Origin: Pseudomonadales bacterium
Lineage (GTDB): Bacteria; Pseudomonadota; Gammaproteobacteria; Pseudomonadales; Azotimanducaceae
Direction of reading: 5' to 3'
Assembly (NCBI GenBank): GCA_012103505.1
Contig: WLWP01000001.1
Coordinates: 3,906,001-3,970,000, forward strand
DNA: 64,000 nucleotides
How positions within the stretch are numbered: the first letter of the stretch is position 1; every line of letters starts with the position of its first letter. Shown here piece by piece: positions 1 through 9,497 of this stretch. A program made the position numbers and the translations under genes. The notes below the pieces were generated by a model. The model was given only the letters and a program-made list of their open reading frames with translations. It was not told the DNA's origin and did no database searches.

Positions 1-393
1 GATGCCTTCGTGACCTGGCGGCATGAGTTCCGAAGGTTGCAATCAAGTGAGCCCCAGCCGCCTGAACAATTTGTGTGGTTCAAATGCAATGGTGAGGTGC
101 CGAACGATCCTCTGATTCAGGCAAGTCTGCTCTTGTATGAATCCGATAACACCCTTTTAGGCACGGCGCGGTTGCCACATCGGGGCAGCTACGATCGAGA
201 GTCGATGCAAGTGGCGAGCCTAGATCACGCTATGTGGTTCCATGGTCCCTTCGACCTATCCGAGTGGATGCTGTACGCCCAAGACTCCCCAAGTACGTCA
301 CAGAGTCGCGGGCTGACACGAGGACGTATTTTTACTCAGAATGGCCGTCTTGTTGCTAACACCATCCAAGAGGGCTTGATTCGAATCCGGTGA
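1..393 (+). CDS. tesB: Acyl-CoA thioesterase II, C-terminal part (5' end outside window)
   Basis: The frame is open from base 1, so this is the last 130 residues of a longer protein. It matches the second hotdog domain of TesB, which hydrolyses fatty acyl-CoA to free acid and CoA in the cytoplasm. Visible signatures are SLDHAMWFH (catalytic-type Asp), the SQSRGLTRGRIF stretch and a terminal QEGLIR with the conserved Gln. The stop codon (391-393) lies just before the signal-peptide start of the M20 peptidase, so the two genes may be co-transcribed. Family assignment is secure; the upstream part cannot be judged. Confidence 0.88.
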   Translation, partial: DAFVTWRHEFRRLQSSEPQPPEQFVWFKCNGEVPNDPLIQASLLLYESDNTLLGTARLPHRGSYDRESMQVASLDHAMWFHGPFDLSEWMLYAQDSPSTSQSRGLTRGRIFTQNGRLVANTIQEGLIRIR

Positions 394-434
394 ATGGGCA
401 AGGTCGAGGCTCGACCAATAAGACAAGCACAAAC

Positions 435-1847
435 ATGAACCCCACCTCAGCGCCACTCGCCCGTCCTCTAATCATTGCTGTTCTCGCTATCTGCGCCGGT
501 TTAACTTCGACTAACGGATGGTCTAAGGATGTTGGTGAGTTCGCAGAGGAAGGTGTGCAACGCCTGTCTAAGTACCTACAAATAGACACTGTGAATCCAC
601 CTGGTAATGAAACTAGGGGTGTCGAGTTCTTAGCAGCAATTCTGGATGATGCTGGTATTGATTATGAAACTGCCGAATCGGCACCAGGGCGGGGTAACTT
701 GTGGGCAAAGCTCGAAGCCTCAGGCGGTGAAAAAGAGCCCGGGCTTGTGCTTCTCCATCATATCGATGTCGTCCCGGCGAATCGGAAGTACTGGAGCTTT
801 GAGCCGTTGTCCGGTGATGTTAAAAATGGCTTCGTCTACGGCCGAGGGGCGATAGATACAAAGGGCTTGGGTATAGCGCAACTACAAGCGTTTCTTGCGC
901 TCCATGCGTCTGGTAAACCTCTTAACCGAGACGTTTGGTTGATCGCGACAGCGGACGAGGAAGCAGGGGGTTTCTTTGGCGCGGGCTGGTTAATCGAGAA
1001 TCGACGTGAACTATTTGATGGCGTTGGCTATGTCCTCAACGAGGGCGGCTCGGCTCGCGCTTTTGGGGATACGACGGCGGTTTTGGTAGAAGTCACTCAG
1101 AAAGTACCTTTATGGCTTAGGGTAACCTCCCGTGGCACGCCGGGTCATGGATCTGCGCCACGCGTTGAGACGTCTGTTACCAAAATGGTCCGCGCCTTGA
1201 AACGCATTAGCGAAACTGAATTTCCGGTCAGGGTCTTGCAACCTGTCGCTGACATGTTTGAGGGGATCGCCCCATTTCAAACGGGGGAAGATAAGGAGGT
1301 CTTCGCATCTATAGGCCATACGCACCCAAGCAATGACTATTTAACTGGGTTAAAACTTCGCAATCCTGGAGCGCATGCGTTGCTTCGTAACACCTGTTCG
1401 ATCACTCGACTAGAAGGTAGCTCGAAGATAAATGTGATTCCCGCTGAAGTGCATGCAGAACTCGACTGCCGCCTGTTGCCTGACCAAAATCCGGAAGCGT
1501 TCCTCGCCGAGCTGCAAACAATCATCAATGATGGCGACATCAGCATTGATAAAATTATGGGCTTCACCCCAGCGGTGAGTAAAACAGAGACTCCGCTATA
1601 TAAGGCGATTCAAAAAGTGTCGCGGAACTACTTCGATGCAGAGGTTATTCCGACTGTCTCAGGTGGATTTACCGATAGCCATTTCTTCAGAGACATTGGC
1701 GTGACGAGCTATGGGTACTCACCCTTCGCTTTCACCGTTGCGGAATTTTCGGGTGTGCACGGCAATGACGAGCGGGTGTCGGTGTCCAACATCGTGAATG
1801 GGGTGAAGATTTATTACGAATTGTTAGAAGAATTTGCCGCACGCTAA
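435..1847 (+). CDS. Secreted M20 family metallopeptidase
   Basis: A zinc-dependent exopeptidase or N-acyl amino acid hydrolase of the M20/ArgE/CPG2 family. I chose the ATG at 435 because it opens a signal peptide (PLIIAVLAICAGL, residues 11-23); a GTG at 390 overlapping the tesB stop is the alternative but would put 15 polar residues ahead of it. Zinc and catalytic motifs are HIDVVP (109-114), GRGAIDTKG (137-145), DEEAGG (174-179) and the late metal His in GVHGNDE. The M20 dimerisation domain lies between. The mature protein should act in the periplasm or outside the cell. Substrate is not predictable; PM20D1-like carboxypeptidases are the closest type by motif. Confidence 0.85.
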   Translation: MNPTSAPLARPLIIAVLAICAGLTSTNGWSKDVGEFAEEGVQRLSKYLQIDTVNPPGNETRGVEFLAAILDDAGIDYETAESAPGRGNLWAKLEASGGEKEPGLVLLHHIDVVPANRKYWSFEPLSGDVKNGFVYGRGAIDTKGLGIAQLQAFLALHASGKPLNRDVWLIATADEEAGGFFGAGWLIENRRELFDGVGYVLNEGGSARAFGDTTAVLVEVTQKVPLWLRVTSRGTPGHGSAPRVETSVTKMVRALKRISETEFPVRVLQPVADMFEGIAPFQTGEDKEVFASIGHTHPSNDYLTGLKLRNPGAHALLRNTCSITRLEGSSKINVIPAEVHAELDCRLLPDQNPEAFLAELQTIINDGDISIDKIMGFTPAVSKTETPLYKAIQKVSRNYFDAEVIPTVSGGFTDSHFFRDIGVTSYGYSPFAFTVAEFSGVHGNDERVSVSNIVNGVKIYYELLEEFAAR

Positions 1848-1876
1848 TCAAAGTTGTCTAAGGAAGCATTGCAGAC

Positions 1877-3091
1877 ATGAACAATGAATTAACAACGGTC
1901 TCGCACGAGCTTGACTTCAGTCCGATGCATCGTGCGATGACCAAGTACATCGACGATGAAATTTTGTCGTGTATGACGACCTTGGTGCTGCGTGGAACCG
2001 ATGTCCTCGATTACAAGACGTATGGATACATGGATCTGGAAACGCGCGAACCGTTGCGCACCGATGCCATTTTTCGCATGTATTCCAACACCAAGCTTGT
2101 GACATCTGTTGCGTTAATGATGCTGTACGAGGAAGGACGGTTTGGATTAAACGACGAACTCGCCAAGCACATGCCCGAGTGGGGTGATATGCGGGTTCTT
2201 AAAGCTGGTGCTCAAAGTGCTGACGATGTCGAGGCGCCGTCGGAAGCAATTCGCATCAGACACATATTGAGTCATAGTGCGGGCTTGAGCTATGGCTTCA
2301 TCGAACCTGAATCAGTGGTAGATCAAGCGTACCTTTCGGGCGGCTTAGATGTTTTGTCAGAAAGCAGTTTGAATCTAGAAGAATTTTGTTCTAGAGCTGC
2401 TGACCTACCCTTGGCTTACCAACCCGGTAGTAGTTGGCGGTATTCCATCGCGACGGATGTATGCGCTCGCCTGATTGAAGTGTTGTCAGGCCAATCGTTC
2501 GATGACTTCTTGGCTGATCGAATCTTCCGACCGCTCGGAATGGTGGATACAGACTTTTGGGTGCCCCCCGAGAAAGCAGATCGGTTCACCACGATGTACG
2601 CACCGGTCGACCTTCTTGATCCCATGAAGTCGGGGCTGAACAAAGCGGATGATTCACGTGAGGGTCAATACAACAAGAAGCGTGCCTTTCTGAGTGGTGG
2701 TGGTGGCCTCGTCTCAACCATGAGTGACTACATGGCGTTCACGAGAATGATCGTGAACGCAGGTGAATGGCAAGGCACGCGGATTTTAGAATCCTCGTCG
2801 CTAGAGTTGATGCGCACCAACCAACTTGCCCCTGGAGTCGGTGTTGCGTTTCCGATGTGGGCCATGCCAGGTACGGTATTTGGTCTTGGTTTCGCGCTCA
2901 AAGCCAAAGTGACGGACGATGAGCCCACCGCTGCACTTGACGAATACCACTGGGGTGGCATGGCCGGGACCCATAGCTGGATGGCGCCCAACGGCGGAAT
3001 TTCTGGCTTTTGTGGCACGCAGCGCATGCCTGGTTTTTGGCACCCCTTTAGTCACGAGTTTAAGACGCTCGCCTACCAGATCGCGACCTAA
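1877..3091 (+). CDS. Serine hydrolase, beta-lactamase class C / esterase EstB family
   Basis: A 404-residue beta-lactamase-fold protein. The catalytic SxxK motif is S70-N-T-K73 (context MYSNTKLVTS), and the general-base Tyr is likely Y189 in SWRYSIATD. There is no obvious signal peptide, which points to a cytoplasmic esterase rather than a secreted beta-lactamase. The third residue of the usual YxN motif is not Asn, again favouring esterase over drug resistance. It lies 29 bp after the M20 peptidase and 2 bp before the VOC gene, so the three look like one transcript. Substrate unknown. Confidence 0.83.
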   Translation: MNNELTTVSHELDFSPMHRAMTKYIDDEILSCMTTLVLRGTDVLDYKTYGYMDLETREPLRTDAIFRMYSNTKLVTSVALMMLYEEGRFGLNDELAKHMPEWGDMRVLKAGAQSADDVEAPSEAIRIRHILSHSAGLSYGFIEPESVVDQAYLSGGLDVLSESSLNLEEFCSRAADLPLAYQPGSSWRYSIATDVCARLIEVLSGQSFDDFLADRIFRPLGMVDTDFWVPPEKADRFTTMYAPVDLLDPMKSGLNKADDSREGQYNKKRAFLSGGGGLVSTMSDYMAFTRMIVNAGEWQGTRILESSSLELMRTNQLAPGVGVAFPMWAMPGTVFGLGFALKAKVTDDEPTAALDEYHWGGMAGTHSWMAPNGGISGFCGTQRMPGFWHPFSHEFKTLAYQIAT

Positions 3092-3093
3092 AC

Positions 3094-3465
3094 GTGTCTC
3101 GGAGCATCGACATTCTCGGGCTCGACCATGTGGTGTTGCGTTCGCCAAACCCAACTGTGTTGGTGGCCTTCTATCAAGGGTTGTTTGGTTGTGAAATTGA
3201 GCGCGAGGTTGGTGATTTTCTTTGGCAGTTGCGAATTGGCGATAGTTTATTGGACATCATCCGAGGCGAGCGAACGGGTGCAAATATGGATCACTTTTGC
3301 TTGCGGGTGGCAAATTATGACGAACAGAGCGTGCTAAGTGCGCTTACGGCCGCTGGTGTGGAGGGCCAGGTTGCTGGTGAACTCTATGGCGCTCAGGGGA
3401 TCGGTGCTTCTATCTACTTTGCTGATCCAGAAGGTAATCGCGTCGAGCTTAAACGCTCGATTTGA
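3094..3465 (+). CDS. VOC (glyoxalase/dioxygenase) family protein
   Basis: A single-module vicinal oxygen chelate protein of 123 residues. Probable metal ligands are H12 (LGLDHVVLR), H67 (MDHFCLRV) and E118 (GNRVELKR), the standard spacing for the beta-alpha-beta-beta-beta repeats. It starts with GTG two bases after the serine hydrolase stop, implying translational coupling. Such proteins act as lyases, isomerases or dioxygenases on small molecules; the substrate cannot be read from sequence. The 3' end overlaps the convergent phosphatidyltransferase gene by 17 bp. Confidence 0.82.
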   Translation: MSRSIDILGLDHVVLRSPNPTVLVAFYQGLFGCEIEREVGDFLWQLRIGDSLLDIIRGERTGANMDHFCLRVANYDEQSVLSALTAAGVEGQVAGELYGAQGIGASIYFADPEGNRVELKRSI

Positions 3466-3979
3466 TCAGCGCGCGTAGTCGATCTCCAATGGAGATTAGA
3501 GATGTGAAAACGAGTAGCCATGCCAGCAGTTGCACGGGCAACGCTAGAAAGTCCCAGTTCAGGGCATTGCTGCCGATCGCCGTACCGACCAAGACAAAGT
3601 ACGCAATCCCGTTAATCCGACCAATTTGTGAGGCGCGTAAAATTTGCCCTGCGAGAGCTCGAGAATCTAACGTGTATTGGATGAACGCGACCGCAATCAG
3701 TGGTGCTAACCACGGGTTGATCAAACCCAGTTCGGCTAGAACCCAAGCAGAAATTGAAACGTAAGTGGCGTCAGTTGCATGGTCGAGCAAACCGCCCAAG
3801 GGTGAAGCTTGGTTAAAAGCTCGTGCCAATTTGCCATCGACGACATCTGAGATCACCACAAACGTGAAAATAGCTGCGGCTAAGATCCAATCAGCATTCA
3901 GGATCGCGAAAGCAGTAGCAGGTATGAGCGTTAGCCGGAGCGAGGTAACCAGGTTGGCCCACGTAAACCACAGGGTCAT
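3449..3979 (-). CDS. CDP-alcohol phosphatidyltransferase family membrane protein
   Basis: An integral membrane enzyme of 176 residues that transfers a phospho-alcohol from a CDP-linked donor. The full family signature D-x2-D-G-x2-A-R-x8-G-x3-D-x3-D is present at residues 45-70, with D45, D48, G49, A52, R53, G62, D66 and D70. Several hydrophobic segments flank it. It resembles PgsA- and cardiolipin-type transferases, but the acceptor alcohol is not evident, and at 176 residues it is at the short end. It lies 6 bp downstream of the lipoprotein gene on the same strand and probably shares its transcript. Confidence 0.82.
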   Translation of the reverse strand: MTLWFTWANLVTSLRLTLIPATAFAILNADWILAAAIFTFVVISDVVDGKLARAFNQASPLGGLLDHATDATYVSISAWVLAELGLINPWLAPLIAVAFIQYTLDSRALAGQILRASQIGRINGIAYFVLVGTAIGSNALNWDFLALPVQLLAWLLVFTSLISIGDRLRALIKSSV

Positions 3980-3985
3980 AGGCGG

Positions 3986-4435
3986 CTAACGCGGAGAAAG
4001 TCGGTACAACGTGCCGCCGTCTTCCATGAACGTTTCTCCTTCCTCGCGTTCCATGTCGTACTTCTCATGGTAGCGTTGCCCAATCCTATTCATTAGCGCT
4101 ACCTCGCTGACTGGGTGCGCGCGACCGCGATATAGCTCCCCAGTCACACTAATCACCACATTATTGTCCTGGGCTAAGTTCTCGGCCCATTTTGAGCTCG
4201 GATTGACTGCGGCGATGAAGAAGTCGTTATCGAGAGATACTCCCCAAAGTGTCACTGAATACGGGTCGTTTGGGTTCGTCTCTAAAAAAATGTTGTCTTC
4301 GGAATCAGTAAAAATCCAATCTTGCGGCCATTCTGCTTCAGTGCCTTCTAGTTTCCCGCCTGCGATGGGTCCAACTGGGCTACTGCACGCGCACAGCAAA
4401 AATGCTGTTGTTGCCACTGAGATTGCATTGCGCAT
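3986..4435 (-). CDS. Putative lipoprotein of unknown function
   Basis: 149 residues with a short signal sequence and lipobox LLCAC (residues 13-17), so lipidation at Cys17 and anchoring to a membrane facing the periplasm are likely. The body (TLWGVSLDNDFFIAAVNP, then VVISVTGELYRGRAHPVS) has the feel of a small split-barrel domain like those of deazaflavin-dependent or PNPOx-like proteins, but I do not recognise a family with certainty. It directly precedes the phosphatidyltransferase gene in the same direction. No catalytic residues can be named. Confidence 0.7.
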   Translation of the reverse strand: MRNAISVATTAFLLCACSSPVGPIAGGKLEGTEAEWPQDWIFTDSEDNIFLETNPNDPYSVTLWGVSLDNDFFIAAVNPSSKWAENLAQDNNVVISVTGELYRGRAHPVSEVALMNRIGQRYHEKYDMEREEGETFMEDGGTLYRLSPR

Positions 4436-4548
4436 GCACGACCTTTCGAATAAGAATGAGGGTGCCTATGCTATCGCTGGCATCGAATAGGTGCCAGTAA
4501 AGAGATCGCAAAGGTTGGCAGAAAAGTAAATAAATTTAAGGTCGATAA

Positions 4549-5454
4549 TTGGCTACTAAGTGGGTGATAACAGGGGCGAATGGCAATTTAGGTAGGCGAT
4601 TGGTCGCAGAGCTTGCGGTTGAAAACGATAACGAGGTCCTGGCGGTTGTGCGTAGTGAGCGTGCCGCGGCCACGATTGCTTCACATGAGGCTGTTACGAC
4701 CAAGGTACTAAGTTACACGGATGTACCAGCCTTGAGTGCAGCGTGTGCCGATGCAGATTGTGTTGTCCATCTTGTTGGTATAATTAAAGAAGGAGGGGGA
4801 GCGACCTATCAAGACGCGCATGAGGCCAGTACCACGGCACTATGCGAGGCGCTGCAAGATCGACCGGACGTGCATGTCTCCTATCTTTCTATCGTGGGTT
4901 CCGAGCCGCACGCTACCAATACGTGCCTTGCGTCAAAGGGACGTGCGGAAAAAATATTACAGGAAGCACCGAATCCAGCCTGCACAATAAGGGTGCCGAT
5001 GGTATTGGGAGAGCAAGATTATGTGAGCGGTTCGTTGCGTCAACGGGTGCTGAAGGAGAAAGCAGTTGGCTTTCGAATGGCAAGCCTTGAGCAGCCAATC
5101 TTCGCAGGTGACGTTACTGCCGCAATCAGGGCGGGTGCCGCGGGCAGGATTAATGCTGGGATCGATTTAGGTGGGCCAGAGGTACTTTCGCGTGCAGATC
5201 TTAGTCGTCGTGCCGGAGCCGTATTCGATCGCACGGTTAGAGTGAGGTCGCTACCTGTCGCCTTAGGGAAGATGTTGGCAACGTTGCTGCAGGCAGTGAT
5301 GAGCAACCCGCCAATCACACCCGCGATGCTTGAAATCCTTGATCACGATGACAACGTTGACAACACGAATGCATTTACCACATTGGGAATCTCGGACCAG
5401 ACCAGCTTGGACGAGATGTTGCGAATAGCCTTAACCGGTGACGGGTTACCGTAG
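4549..5454 (+). CDS. NAD(P)-binding Rossmann protein, NmrA/SDR-atypical type
   Basis: A 301-residue atypical short-chain dehydrogenase-like protein. The dinucleotide-binding loop TGANGNLGRRL begins at residue 8, and VVHLVGI is the usual strand after the cofactor pocket. No YxxxK pair is obvious, so it may bind NAD(P) without classical dehydrogenase activity, as in NmrA-like and complex-I-assembly-like proteins. The start is TTG at 4549, preceded by AAGGTC; the next in-frame choice (GTG 4564) would cut into the first beta strand. The 3' end overlaps the convergent esterase gene by 9 bp. Confidence 0.78.
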   Translation: MATKWVITGANGNLGRRLVAELAVENDNEVLAVVRSERAAATIASHEAVTTKVLSYTDVPALSAACADADCVVHLVGIIKEGGGATYQDAHEASTTALCEALQDRPDVHVSYLSIVGSEPHATNTCLASKGRAEKILQEAPNPACTIRVPMVLGEQDYVSGSLRQRVLKEKAVGFRMASLEQPIFAGDVTAAIRAGAAGRINAGIDLGGPEVLSRADLSRRAGAVFDRTVRVRSLPVALGKMLATLLQAVMSNPPITPAMLEILDHDDNVDNTNAFTTLGISDQTSLDEMLRIALTGDGLP

Positions 5455-6522
5455 CGTTCGTGCCAGAAACGGCAGACTTCGGTCCATGCGGTAGTCGACG
5501 CCGCTATGGGTATCATTAAATTCCTCATACGTGTGTTTGATCTTCATTTTCTTCAACGTGGCGCTGAGCTGTCTTGAACCAAAGTGGATATGGTATTGAT
5601 CGCGCCAACCGCAGTCGATGTAAATGCCCTTCAAACTCGCTAAATTCGATTTAGATGGACGCGCTAGATGGATTGGGTCGTGTCGTAGCCACCGCCGCCA
5701 CCGAGACTCGATGAATACACCTGTGTTGAGGTCGTAGGGGAGTCGGAATCCGAGAGGCGCGCGGGGATCCGGGTCATAAGTCGCCGCCATACAAATCATC
5801 ATTAGGACTGTGATATCGGAACCGTTGAGTCGCTCGGTTTGCCAGATATGGTCTAGAAAGCGTTTGACGCGACCGTCATCATGGCCGGGTTTGGATTGAG
5901 TCGTTTTCGGCGGGGTTTTTTGCTGTGCAAAACGCTGTAAACCAGAGAGCGCGCTAGGCCATTCCGCCTTATAGATGAAATCGAAGTACGCATCACCCGA
6001 GTGAGAGGCGATCGCTCCCCAATACTTGGCGTACTTCATCCCATGGATGAGCGCGCCGTAGCCACCGGAAGATTTCCCGTAAACACCCCGGTGGTCGCGC
6101 TCTGGCTTGGTGCGCAACTCTTTGTCGATTGTTGGTATGAGCTCGCGTGTCAAAAAGTCAGCATAGCGACCGACCGCGCTAGAATTGATGTATTGGTTAC
6201 CGCCAAGTGCGGTAAAGCAGTCAGGGAAGACGACAATGCAGGGTGGCATTTTGCGATTATGGATCAGCCGATCTAAACGCTCAGGGACGTTTTCATCGAA
6301 ACTCCGCCATCCAGTATGGGAGCCGCCGCTCCCGGTGTAGCCCACGAGGTCATATAGAACGGGAAATCTACGTCCGGCTGGTGCTGTGTCGTAATTAGGT
6401 GGTAGGTAGACGGAGTGTGCACGATCATTTGGGTCACCCCACGGATTGTCTTTGAGTATACGAGACTCGTGTTGAATCTGAACGATCGACCCATCCAGGG
6501 TGTGCTGTCTTTTGCGGGCCAT
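5446..6522 (-). CDS. Alpha/beta-hydrolase esterase (esterase D / Fes-like)
   Basis: A 358-residue serine esterase of the putative-esterase family. The nucleophile elbow is G149-K-S151-S-G153, preceded by the strand CIVVFPD and a Gly-rich oxyanion region near residues 60-70. A late His (DTHSGVDYR) is a plausible triad base and an Asp lies upstream. No signal peptide is seen. The family covers S-formylglutathione hydrolases and enterobactin or trehalose esterases; none can be singled out. It is convergent with the gene before it and stands alone on the minus strand. Confidence 0.8.
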   Translation of the reverse strand: MARKRQHTLDGSIVQIQHESRILKDNPWGDPNDRAHSVYLPPNYDTAPAGRRFPVLYDLVGYTGSGGSHTGWRSFDENVPERLDRLIHNRKMPPCIVVFPDCFTALGGNQYINSSAVGRYADFLTRELIPTIDKELRTKPERDHRGVYGKSSGGYGALIHGMKYAKYWGAIASHSGDAYFDFIYKAEWPSALSGLQRFAQQKTPPKTTQSKPGHDDGRVKRFLDHIWQTERLNGSDITVLMMICMAATYDPDPRAPLGFRLPYDLNTGVFIESRWRRWLRHDPIHLARPSKSNLASLKGIYIDCGWRDQYHIHFGSRQLSATLKKMKIKHTYEEFNDTHSGVDYRMDRSLPFLARTLR

Positions 6523-6700
6523 GTGGGGTCACCTTCAGTTGTGTCGTCCTTTAAGTGCGACAGCATTTTGCTTGCGCGGGGTCGCTCCAGACTAGACCCG
6601 CAGCATACCGCAAAGCGCGGCTTGTCACGGTTTTAGCGATCCGGGTGATGAATCGTGCATAGATCACGAAATCGCGCGTAATGATCAGGTAGCGTGCTTA

Positions 6701-9418
6701 TTGGAAATTTCTATGCATGGATTCATAAGCGTGTCTGAGCACCAAACCCCTGTGGAGAGAACGGAGTTGAATCAGGAAACAACGGTTTACCCTGGACCCA
6801 CCGATGCCGACGTAAACGCAGAAGCGTTGCGAGCCGAAGTGGCCAAATGGCAAGAACGTGTTCCTAAGCTCGCCGGTGCGCTAAGAGAAAGAACCGATGA
6901 GCTGGCTCAAGCGCGCGACGAAATTCGAACGCTTAAGCAGCAAGCAGGCGGCGCTAACAGCGACGTAACTGTGCGCGCGCGTGATGAACTGATTGAAGAA
7001 CTCGAGTCCAAATCCAAAGAGCTAAAAACCAAAGTTCAAACGCTTGCTGGCGAACTTCGGAGTATGGAAATTGCGTTAGGCGAAGCGCAAGAAGATGCCG
7101 AAAATTGGAAATCGAAATGGCGGGGAGTGACCGGCTCTCTTGACGAACTCTCTGCGGAAAAAACGGAAAAAGAATCGAACCACCAAAGCGAGCGGCTATC
7201 GTTTGACAGCGAACGGGCAAATTGGGATGAGCAACGGACCCAGCTTGCGATTGATCAGAAAGAACATCTACGCCTTACTGACGAAATTGGCACTTTGCGC
7301 AAGCGTAATGAGCAGTTGGTTGAAACGACTGAAATGGCTAACGTTCAGATTGTGACACTGGGCGAAGAGCTCACCAGTCTCGTGGCTAGGGCTGAACAGG
7401 CAGAGTCGTCCAGTCAGGACCTCATAGCGCAGCATGCCGAAGCGGAAGGCGCATTAGAAAAGGTTGTCAGCGAGCTCGTTCAGAGTAAACGTGAGTTTGC
7501 CATCGAGCGGTCCGAGTTGGTATCTAGTCACCAAAGCGAAGTCGCGAGCCGGGACGAAGCATTGACGAAAGCGCTCGACGATGTGGATGGTCTTAGGCGG
7601 GCGGCAGACGAAGCGTTCAAGAAAGCAGAACAAAGTGGCGTGGCGCAACGCTCAGAAGTTGCAAGATTGGAAGGGCTGCATACGGTCGCCATCAACGAAC
7701 GGAACCGTGCACTGGCAGAAGTTGCCGAGGCCGGTGAAGCGCTGCAGAACCTGAAGAGCGAACATGAAACGCAGCTCGCCGAAATTCAATCTACGTCTGC
7801 TCAAGCGCTGCAGAGTAAAGAAGAACAATTCGGCAATGCCCAGAACCAGGTAACCGCGCTTCAGACGGAGCTGGCAGCTGCTAAGGCACGGGTTAGCCAG
7901 GAGCTGAGTGACTATGAGACAGCCCGCACAGATCTCGAGCAGAGCCTAAAAACCACGGAAGATAAGCTCTCTACGACCACCGCCGAAGTATCCCGACTTG
8001 AAGGGTGCTTGTCTGAGGCGATCGAAAACCAGAATCGCTTCCAACGTGAGCGGGAGATCCAGACGCAGCGCATCATCGCGCTCGAAGAGGAAGTCGCGCA
8101 AGTTGAATTGGATGCTGAGCAGAAGATCCTTGGCCAGGAGGCGCTGCAAGCTGAGTTGAAAAAGTTGCAAACAACACTGCAAGACCGAACCCAGCTGGTC
8201 CAGAATCTGGAGGAGGAGCGCAGCGAACGGCTTCGCAATGGTACTCATTTGCAGGGTACGGTGGATCGCCTCGAGCAGGACTTAACCGCAGAACGACAGA
8301 GAAACGAGACGTTAAAGGCGCACGTGGCCACAGTCGAAGCACGGGTCAACGATCAGCGCCAGCTGATGGAACAGATCGAAAGAGAGCTGAGCGAAGAACA
8401 AGCAAAACTTGTCGAACAACGCCGGTTGTTGGAAGTCGAACAACGGCAACGCCAGGACACCGAGAATCGGTTAGCTAGTGGCGATGATAAACGCATTGCT
8501 GAAGAAAAAGCACGACTAGCCGAGGAACTAAAACGACAGTCAGATGAAGAGATCGCGACGCTGAATGGCCAGCTAATGGCGATCAGTACTGAGCACGAAA
8601 GCGAACGCGATGAGTTGCAAGAGAAGTTGCGGCAAGCCACGGCTACCCAAGAGGCTGCTGTGCTTGAACGCGATCGTTCGCAAAATCGGATCGAAGAGCT
8701 AACGAACGAATTAAGTCGACATTCTAGTCAGGCAGAAGCGCTAGCAGAAACTCTGCAAGACAACTTGTCAGAAATGGAAACTGAATTGCACAAAGTGCGC
8801 TCTGACGCAAAGGCGGTGAGCGAACAACTAGGTGCCGATCTCACGAGCGCGCAAGAAGAGCGTGCTGCAGCAGAACAGAATCTCGAACTCAGCCAGGATC
8901 GTGTAACAGAGTTGGAAGAAGAGGCGAGAGCAACTCAAGCGGAATTTGTTGCGTACAAAGCGGAAACGGTTGATGCAATCGAAGTGCAAGCGCTTGGTGA
9001 ACAGCTACGAGAGCTAGAAAACAAGTTCCGTGAACGGACTCGGGAACTTGACGAATTGCGCTGGCGTACTGAGCAAGAAAAACAACAAAGTACCAGTTCC
9101 AGTGACGAGAAAATGGTGTTGGTGCTGAACCAACAGCTAGAGGATGCACGCGCTGAAATTGAGCGTTTGAAAGGCAAAGTGAGTAAGTCAAACACTGCCA
9201 GCGAACCAGACTTCGTGGATGCAGATTTAACGCAGCTCAAGGGTGTGGGCGACAAGCTCGCGCAACAACTTCGAGCGTTGGGAATTCAAAGTGTTTCGCA
9301 GATTGCAGCGATGGACGAGTCGGACTTAGACGACGAAGAACATCTGCTGTACGGCTATCGAAGCCGCCTCCTACGTGACGAATGGATTGCCCAGGCACGT
9401 GGAATTATCGACAAATAA
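6701..9418 (+). CDS. Large coiled-coil protein with C-terminal helix-hairpin-helix-like domain
   Basis: A 905-residue protein, almost all of it (about 30-840) heptad-rich coiled coil dominated by Glu, Gln, Arg, Ala and Leu. The last 60 residues switch to a compact domain (DLTQLKGVGDKLAQQLRALG) that resembles the helix-hairpin-helix/DUF4332-type fold placed at the C-terminus of many otherwise unrelated bacterial proteins. No ATPase motif, membrane segment or signal peptide is visible, so it is not an SMC protein. TTG 6701 is favoured because AGGT sits nine bases upstream; ATG 6713 is an alternative. Likely a cytoplasmic scaffold or nucleoid-associated protein, but that is inference. Confidence 0.75.
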   Translation: MEISMHGFISVSEHQTPVERTELNQETTVYPGPTDADVNAEALRAEVAKWQERVPKLAGALRERTDELAQARDEIRTLKQQAGGANSDVTVRARDELIEELESKSKELKTKVQTLAGELRSMEIALGEAQEDAENWKSKWRGVTGSLDELSAEKTEKESNHQSERLSFDSERANWDEQRTQLAIDQKEHLRLTDEIGTLRKRNEQLVETTEMANVQIVTLGEELTSLVARAEQAESSSQDLIAQHAEAEGALEKVVSELVQSKREFAIERSELVSSHQSEVASRDEALTKALDDVDGLRRAADEAFKKAEQSGVAQRSEVARLEGLHTVAINERNRALAEVAEAGEALQNLKSEHETQLAEIQSTSAQALQSKEEQFGNAQNQVTALQTELAAAKARVSQELSDYETARTDLEQSLKTTEDKLSTTTAEVSRLEGCLSEAIENQNRFQREREIQTQRIIALEEEVAQVELDAEQKILGQEALQAELKKLQTTLQDRTQLVQNLEEERSERLRNGTHLQGTVDRLEQDLTAERQRNETLKAHVATVEARVNDQRQLMEQIERELSEEQAKLVEQRRLLEVEQRQRQDTENRLASGDDKRIAEEKARLAEELKRQSDEEIATLNGQLMAISTEHESERDELQEKLRQATATQEAAVLERDRSQNRIEELTNELSRHSSQAEALAETLQDNLSEMETELHKVRSDAKAVSEQLGADLTSAQEERAAAEQNLELSQDRVTELEEEARATQAEFVAYKAETVDAIEVQALGEQLRELENKFRERTRELDELRWRTEQEKQQSTSSSDEKMVLVLNQQLEDARAEIERLKGKVSKSNTASEPDFVDADLTQLKGVGDKLAQQLRALGIQSVSQIAAMDESDLDDEEHLLYGYRSRLLRDEWIAQARGIIDK

Positions 9419-9497
9419 ACTCCGTATCCAGCGGCTTTCAAAATCGCGAACGGACGGCTATTATCGCGCGTGAGTACTAATATGAGCATGCGCTCTT

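Noticed and set aside
1877..3091. True antibiotic-resistance class C beta-lactamase
   Set aside because: No signal peptide, no YxN asparagine and no clear KTG motif; an esterase-type function is more likely.
2801..3154. Long antisense frame opposite the serine hydrolase
   Set aside because: The plus-strand frame carries catalytic motifs and a full domain; the opposite frame is a shadow.
7912..9255. Several long Ser/Cys-rich frames opposite the coiled-coil gene
   Set aside because: They are complements of Glu/Gln/Leu-rich codons and show no start signals.
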